From the NCBI GenBank assembly GCA_003427395.1, contig BFEA01000382.1, positions 999,808 to 1,021,699 of the forward strand: a DNA stretch of 21,892 nucleotides. The letters are read 5' to 3'. Position numbers and translations under genes: made by a program. Of the stretch, positions 18,910 through 21,892 are shown piece by piece. Within the stretch, counting starts at the first letter, position 1. Each line of letters starts with the position of its first letter. Source of the DNA: Chara braunii (Eukaryota > Streptophyta > Charophyceae > Charales > Characeae). The notes under the pieces were generated by a model, which saw only the letters and a program-made list of their open reading frames with translations, was not told where the DNA came from and did not search any database.

Positions 18910-19368
18910 GTGTTTTCAAAAGTGGTTAACGGGGTTCTGAACAGGGAGCTCAGGGATGCTGTATTTGAACATAGTTTCTCGGATCAGTGCGGTGAGGGAC
19001 TGAAGGAGGATATTATGGCGAGTTACAAGGAACAATTGTATAGCCTCAGAATTTTGTTAGCAAATAGCATTGCTGCTCATTCGCCGGTGCGGGTTTTGAA
19101 GGAGATGGGCCATGTAAAAAAGGAATTGAATGCTCTCGCGAGCATAAATAAAAAGCATGAGACGAGATTGCATGAGGTGGTGCTTGCATTGGTTGAAACT
19201 CTGAGGCGTCGATGTCCAAAGTGTGACCGCCTAAGCCATTTAACAAAGGGGGAGTATAGAAAGATAAATGATTTGACGGTTGTTACAGGTACGTGTGACA
19301 ACACGACAAACCTTTATCCCCATGGAGATGCTGTTGTTGATGATGACGAGAAGTTCGCAATGGAATAA
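18910..19368 (+). CDS. Unrecognised open frame, 152 codons
   Basis: The frame opens at GTG 18910, four bases after an in-frame TAA, and ends with TAA at 19366. The first ATG in frame is at 19015 (M-A-S-Y-K-E-Q-L), which would give 117 residues. The sequence is charged and helical, with a C-P-K-C pair near 19216-19227 and an acidic end (V-V-D-D-D-E-K). It is free of stops, in contrast to the damaged LINE just upstream, and its frame differs from that of ORF2. I do not recognise the family. It could be a terminal exon of a host gene, with a weak acceptor AG at 18908-18909, a fragment of another element, or chance. No membrane segment or signal peptide is seen. Confidence 0.35.
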   Translation: MFSKVVNGVLNRELRDAVFEHSFSDQCGEGLKEDIMASYKEQLYSLRILLANSIAAHSPVRVLKEMGHVKKELNALASINKKHETRLHEVVLALVETLRRRCPKCDRLSHLTKGEYRKINDLTVVTGTCDNTTNLYPHGDAVVDDDEKFAME

Positions 19369-19651
19369 AGGAGAAGGCAGCTTCGTGGGCAGGACGATGT
19401 AGATAAATAGTGTGGTTTTTCTTTATGGTCGCATATGCATTAGCTGGTATTCGAGTGAGCATAGTAAGAGAAGGAGGAGCTAAAGTGAAAGTGAGAACGG
19501 GGACGTGGGGTGGGATGACGAGCAGGAATGCGTGCTTTCACATTTGTTTATTTCATTGATGCTGATGACACTTGAATGAGTTTATGATAAAATGCTTAAA
19601 TTGTATATCTTTGGACACTTTTATTTGAGTTTTCTCGCTCTCTGTCTTTGT

Positions 19652-19658
<7 letters not shown>
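19369..19658 (+). other. Noncoding stretch
   Basis: No gene is seen. The sequence becomes AT-rich toward the microsatellite. If the open frame before it is a gene end, this would be its 3' untranslated region. Confidence 0.4.

Positions 19659-19724
<66 letters not shown>
19659..19724 (+). repeat. (TC)n microsatellite
   Basis: About 32 uninterrupted TC units. Leu/Ser-repeat open frames over it are products of the repeat and not genes. Confidence 0.95.
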
Positions 19725-19727
<3 letters not shown>

Positions 19728-20150
19728 TTTGTTTCGACATTCCCTTTTCGATAACTATTTTTGCAATTGCATGAAAATATTGTTGATGGATAAAAATAAA
19801 GGTTTCTTTAGTTATTTGTTCATATGTTATCTCATGTTATATGTGTTTATTGTTATAAACATTATTATGTTATTCTTTAGAGACTGACATTTTTTTAATT
19901 TTTTTTTTCAACATTGTTCTGTTCTCTGTGTTCGCTCTTATACTGTTCTACTTATTCCTGGAAAAAAAAACAGGTGAGTATCCTTTAAAGTATGAACATG
20001 GGATAATATTAAAGACCGATTAAAAGCAATTACAAGATTGAAAGAAAAAAAAATGTACGGAGAAAGATTGTAAAGTTGATGAATAATTATGACAAAAAAA
20101 TCTTAATCATAAAAGAAAATGAAACAATAAGTTTGAGTCCTCTTCCTGCA
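19725..20150 (+). other. AT-rich noncoding stretch
   Basis: Poly-T and poly-A rich with no recognisable gene. Short hydrophobic frames are consequences of T-richness. Confidence 0.5.
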
Positions 20151-20384
20151 GACGGTGTCGAAGGAAGACAAATGATGCTTAAAAATAAACAAGGTACGTA
20201 TGAGTGTGCTACGAGGGGCGGTGAAAGTACTAAAGCGCTTAGGCCGCCTTCAAGTAAACGGTATCGAAGGAAAGCAAAGGCCGCCTTTAAGTAAACGGTA
20301 TCGAAGGAAAGCAAAGGATGCTCAAGAATAATCAAGGTACGTATGATTGGTCTATATGGGCCGCTGAAAATACTCAAGCACTTA
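20151..20384 (+). repeat. Two diverged copies of a roughly 91-bp unit with an internal 37-bp tandem
   Basis: Copy A is 20151-20241 and copy B is 20293-20384. Both run from ACGGT(G/A)TCGAAGGAA through CAAGGTACGTATGA to AA(G/A)C(G/A)CTTA. Between and partly within them, a 37-base unit beginning GGCCGCCTT is repeated at 20242-20278 and 20279-20315 with about one difference, so the tandem is young compared with the A/B divergence. A more diverged third copy lies at 21013-21107. Confidence 0.65.
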
Positions 20385-21012
20385 TGTGAAGCAAATTAAC
20401 TGTTATTGGGAGGGTTGGGTCACACCATGTATTTCGAATGAATATTGGAGAAGGAACCAATCCGATAAGAAAAAATAAAGATGACAATAAATGTAGACTT
20501 TTTTCCAAGACACCCATGCTATCCCGAATGACCTCCTCTCACCTAGACCTGTTCCAAAAGGTCCTGTTCTCTACCCCTTTGCTCCTATTTCATCAAAGTC
20601 ACCCAAGCAAAAGAGGAGAAGAAAGGTGAGGTCATCAACGGTTTGCCCGACCTCGATCGCTAGGAATGACTCTTCCTGGATCTACGACCTTCGAGGCTGG
20701 CTGGGGGGAGGCGCGGTACGCCTCATAGACCCACTTATGGGGGTGGTGGAATGTTGTTGCAGTGGAGTCAGCGCCTACTTCTGAGATCTGGGCCTCGTGC
20801 TCAGGCAAGGAGAATGGGTACTACGGACTACTTCCTAGCGATCGGGGCTCGGAAAGGTCGGCGAAGACATGTTACCTTTTTCAAATCTTTTGTGGATGGA
20901 TGACTAACTTAGGATACCTAAGGCTGACCGCAAGTAGGAGCCGCCTCGATTACGGTGAATTGGAGTCAAAAGAAGTTTCGATCCCAGTGACAAATTTATC
21001 CGAACAGGAAAG
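20385..21012 (+). other. Noncoding stretch within the repeat cluster
   Basis: No gene is recognised. Open frames here show no domain. The end (about 20963-21012) is similar to 21181-21232 (see the next repeat entry). Confidence 0.4.
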
Positions 21013-21340
21013 TGATCCCTGTCGGAGAATGACAAAGGGCAAACGTGGATAAATGAGGTACGTATGACTCTATTGCATGGGGCCCTGAAAAGACTAAAGG
21101 GCATATAGGATCATAAATCGAATATAAGAAACGAATGAGGCATGCGAAAAAAATAGGAGGCATTTAATTAACCTCAATAGGACTTCAAAGAAGTTCCGGT
21201 CCCGATCAAACATTTGCAAGAACATGAAAGTGCACATGAACATGAAAGTGCACCTGTACGAATAAATTCCGATGTGAATTAACATTGATTAACCTCCATA
21301 GACGCGTTGAAAGAAAAAAAAATGAACTGAATCCTTTTTT
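21013..21340 (+). repeat. Further diverged repeat copies and an 18-bp tandem
   Basis: 21013-21107 resembles the two units at 20151-20384 (shared GGTACGTATGA and CTGAAAAGACTAAAG). 20963-21014 and 21181-21232 align (CAAAGAAGTT, then CC, then AAAGTG). ATTAACCTC recurs at about 21167 and 21289. An exact-start tandem, GAACATGAAAGTGCACAT and GAACATGAAAGTGCACCT, lies at 21220-21255. The cluster looks like an old, degenerate satellite or a chopped element. Confidence 0.5.
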
Positions 21341-21589
21341 TTTTTATCGTTTGTGCTTTGCATTTTTGCTGCGTTCTTTGTGTTGCACTATGTCTTCTTT
21401 GTTTTTCTTTTTTTTCTCTTTTCTACATGACACTATATTACTCTTCTTCATATAATTACACCTATATATGGATGTTTTTAGTTGTATTATCTTCGTTCTG
21501 GTTATCTATATGCATCTTACTCCTCCTATCCACCGTGACGTGCCCATGTACAAATACGTACGTACGTGCCCATTAATTTGGCAGAGGAC
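21341..21589 (+). other. T-rich noncoding stretch
   Basis: T-rich sequence with a self-complementary TACGTACGTACG near 21556-21567. No gene is seen. Confidence 0.4.
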
Positions 21590-21892
21590 CAAGACCAGGG
21601 TTGTCCAGCCCCGGCCCCAGGGCCCCAGCGGGGGTCCGGGGGTCCGGGGCTGGGCACCCCTAACCCCGGCTCCAGACCCCCCCCCCCAAAAAAAAATAAA
21701 AAATAGTGAGGGGTGCGCAGTGAGAGCGCGCACCACATGGGCTAAGCCCCAAAAATGGGGTTTTATGCCCCACCCCGGACCCCGCCCGGGGCCACACCCA
21801 CCACTCGTGGGACCAGGGTAGCTGCTGGTGCGGGGACGGGGGCGGGACCAACAGCCAGCGGGGGCGGGGTTGAGTGTTGGCGGGTGTGGGGG
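21590..21892 (+). repeat. GC-rich, hairpin-forming right end, probably part of another repeat
   Basis: Base composition jumps to strongly G/C-rich. CCAGCCCCGG (21605-21614) pairs with CCGGGGCTGG (21644-21653). A C tract followed by an A tract lies near 21678-21698. CCCCAAAAATGGGG near 21748-21761 is another hairpin. Open frames on both strands are Pro/Gly low-complexity. The segment is cut by the window edge, so its class cannot be decided. Confidence 0.4.

Noticed and set aside
19592-19887. Leu/Ser-rich open frames
   Set aside because: They are translations of the (TC)n microsatellite and T-rich flank.
21468-21851. Pro/Gly-rich open frames on both strands at the right end
   Set aside because: GC-rich low-complexity sequence with overlapping frames on both strands; there is no domain and no codon signal.

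Overview
This looks like a nuclear genome segment from a green plant, most likely a streptophyte alga. The evidence is an LTR element with a primer-binding site for initiator-Met tRNA, a Ty3/gypsy chromovirus-type polyprotein, a plant-style LINE, and a broken piece of a chloroplast glutamyl endopeptidase gene of the land-plant type. The overall style of the repeats suggests Characeae to me, but that is an impression and not a demonstrated assignment. Isolated N bases at 1234, 5115, 5136 and 5157 indicate consensus ambiguity. I see no clearly intact host gene. The window is an accessory, transposon-dominated region in which nearly everything recognisable is decayed.

Layout. Positions 1-1834 are noncoding: A/T tracts, diverged short repeats, a (CA)n tract, a GC-rich stretch and one copy of a small foldback element. 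Positions 1835-9542 are a degenerate Ty3/gypsy element: a 5' LTR that matches only the end of the 3' LTR, PBS, long leader, gag, protease, a reverse transcriptase cut short by an in-frame internal deletion, integrase, a chromodomain-like tail, a polypurine tract and an 873-bp 3' LTR. Its gag carries a 470-bp foldback/tandem-repeat insertion bounded by a 13-bp direct duplication. Positions 9543-10125 are noncoding. Positions 10126-10896 are a C-terminal fragment of a glutamyl endopeptidase with a complete catalytic triad but two nonsense codons.

Positions 11496-11776 hold a second copy, in reverse orientation, of the small foldback element, flanked by 23-bp near-identical direct repeats. About 12390-18821 is a LINE: ORF1 (zinc knuckle, Arg/Ser-rich tail) overlapping ORF2 (APE-type endonuclease, reverse transcriptase, C-terminal zf-RVT finger), broken by frameshifts and stops. 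After it comes an unrecognised open frame of 152 codons (18910-19368), a (TC)n microsatellite, a cluster of diverged short repeats (20151-21340), and a sharply GC-rich, hairpin-forming right end (21590-21892).

How it works together: there is no cooperating gene set. The two autonomous-type elements are both dead (stops, frameshifts, changed catalytic residues, deletions). The two foldback elements have no coding capacity and could only have been moved by enzymes supplied elsewhere. I did not find a convincing new system. The best candidates for follow-up are the two foldback families, the mismatched LTR pair, and the orphan open frame at 18910-19368.
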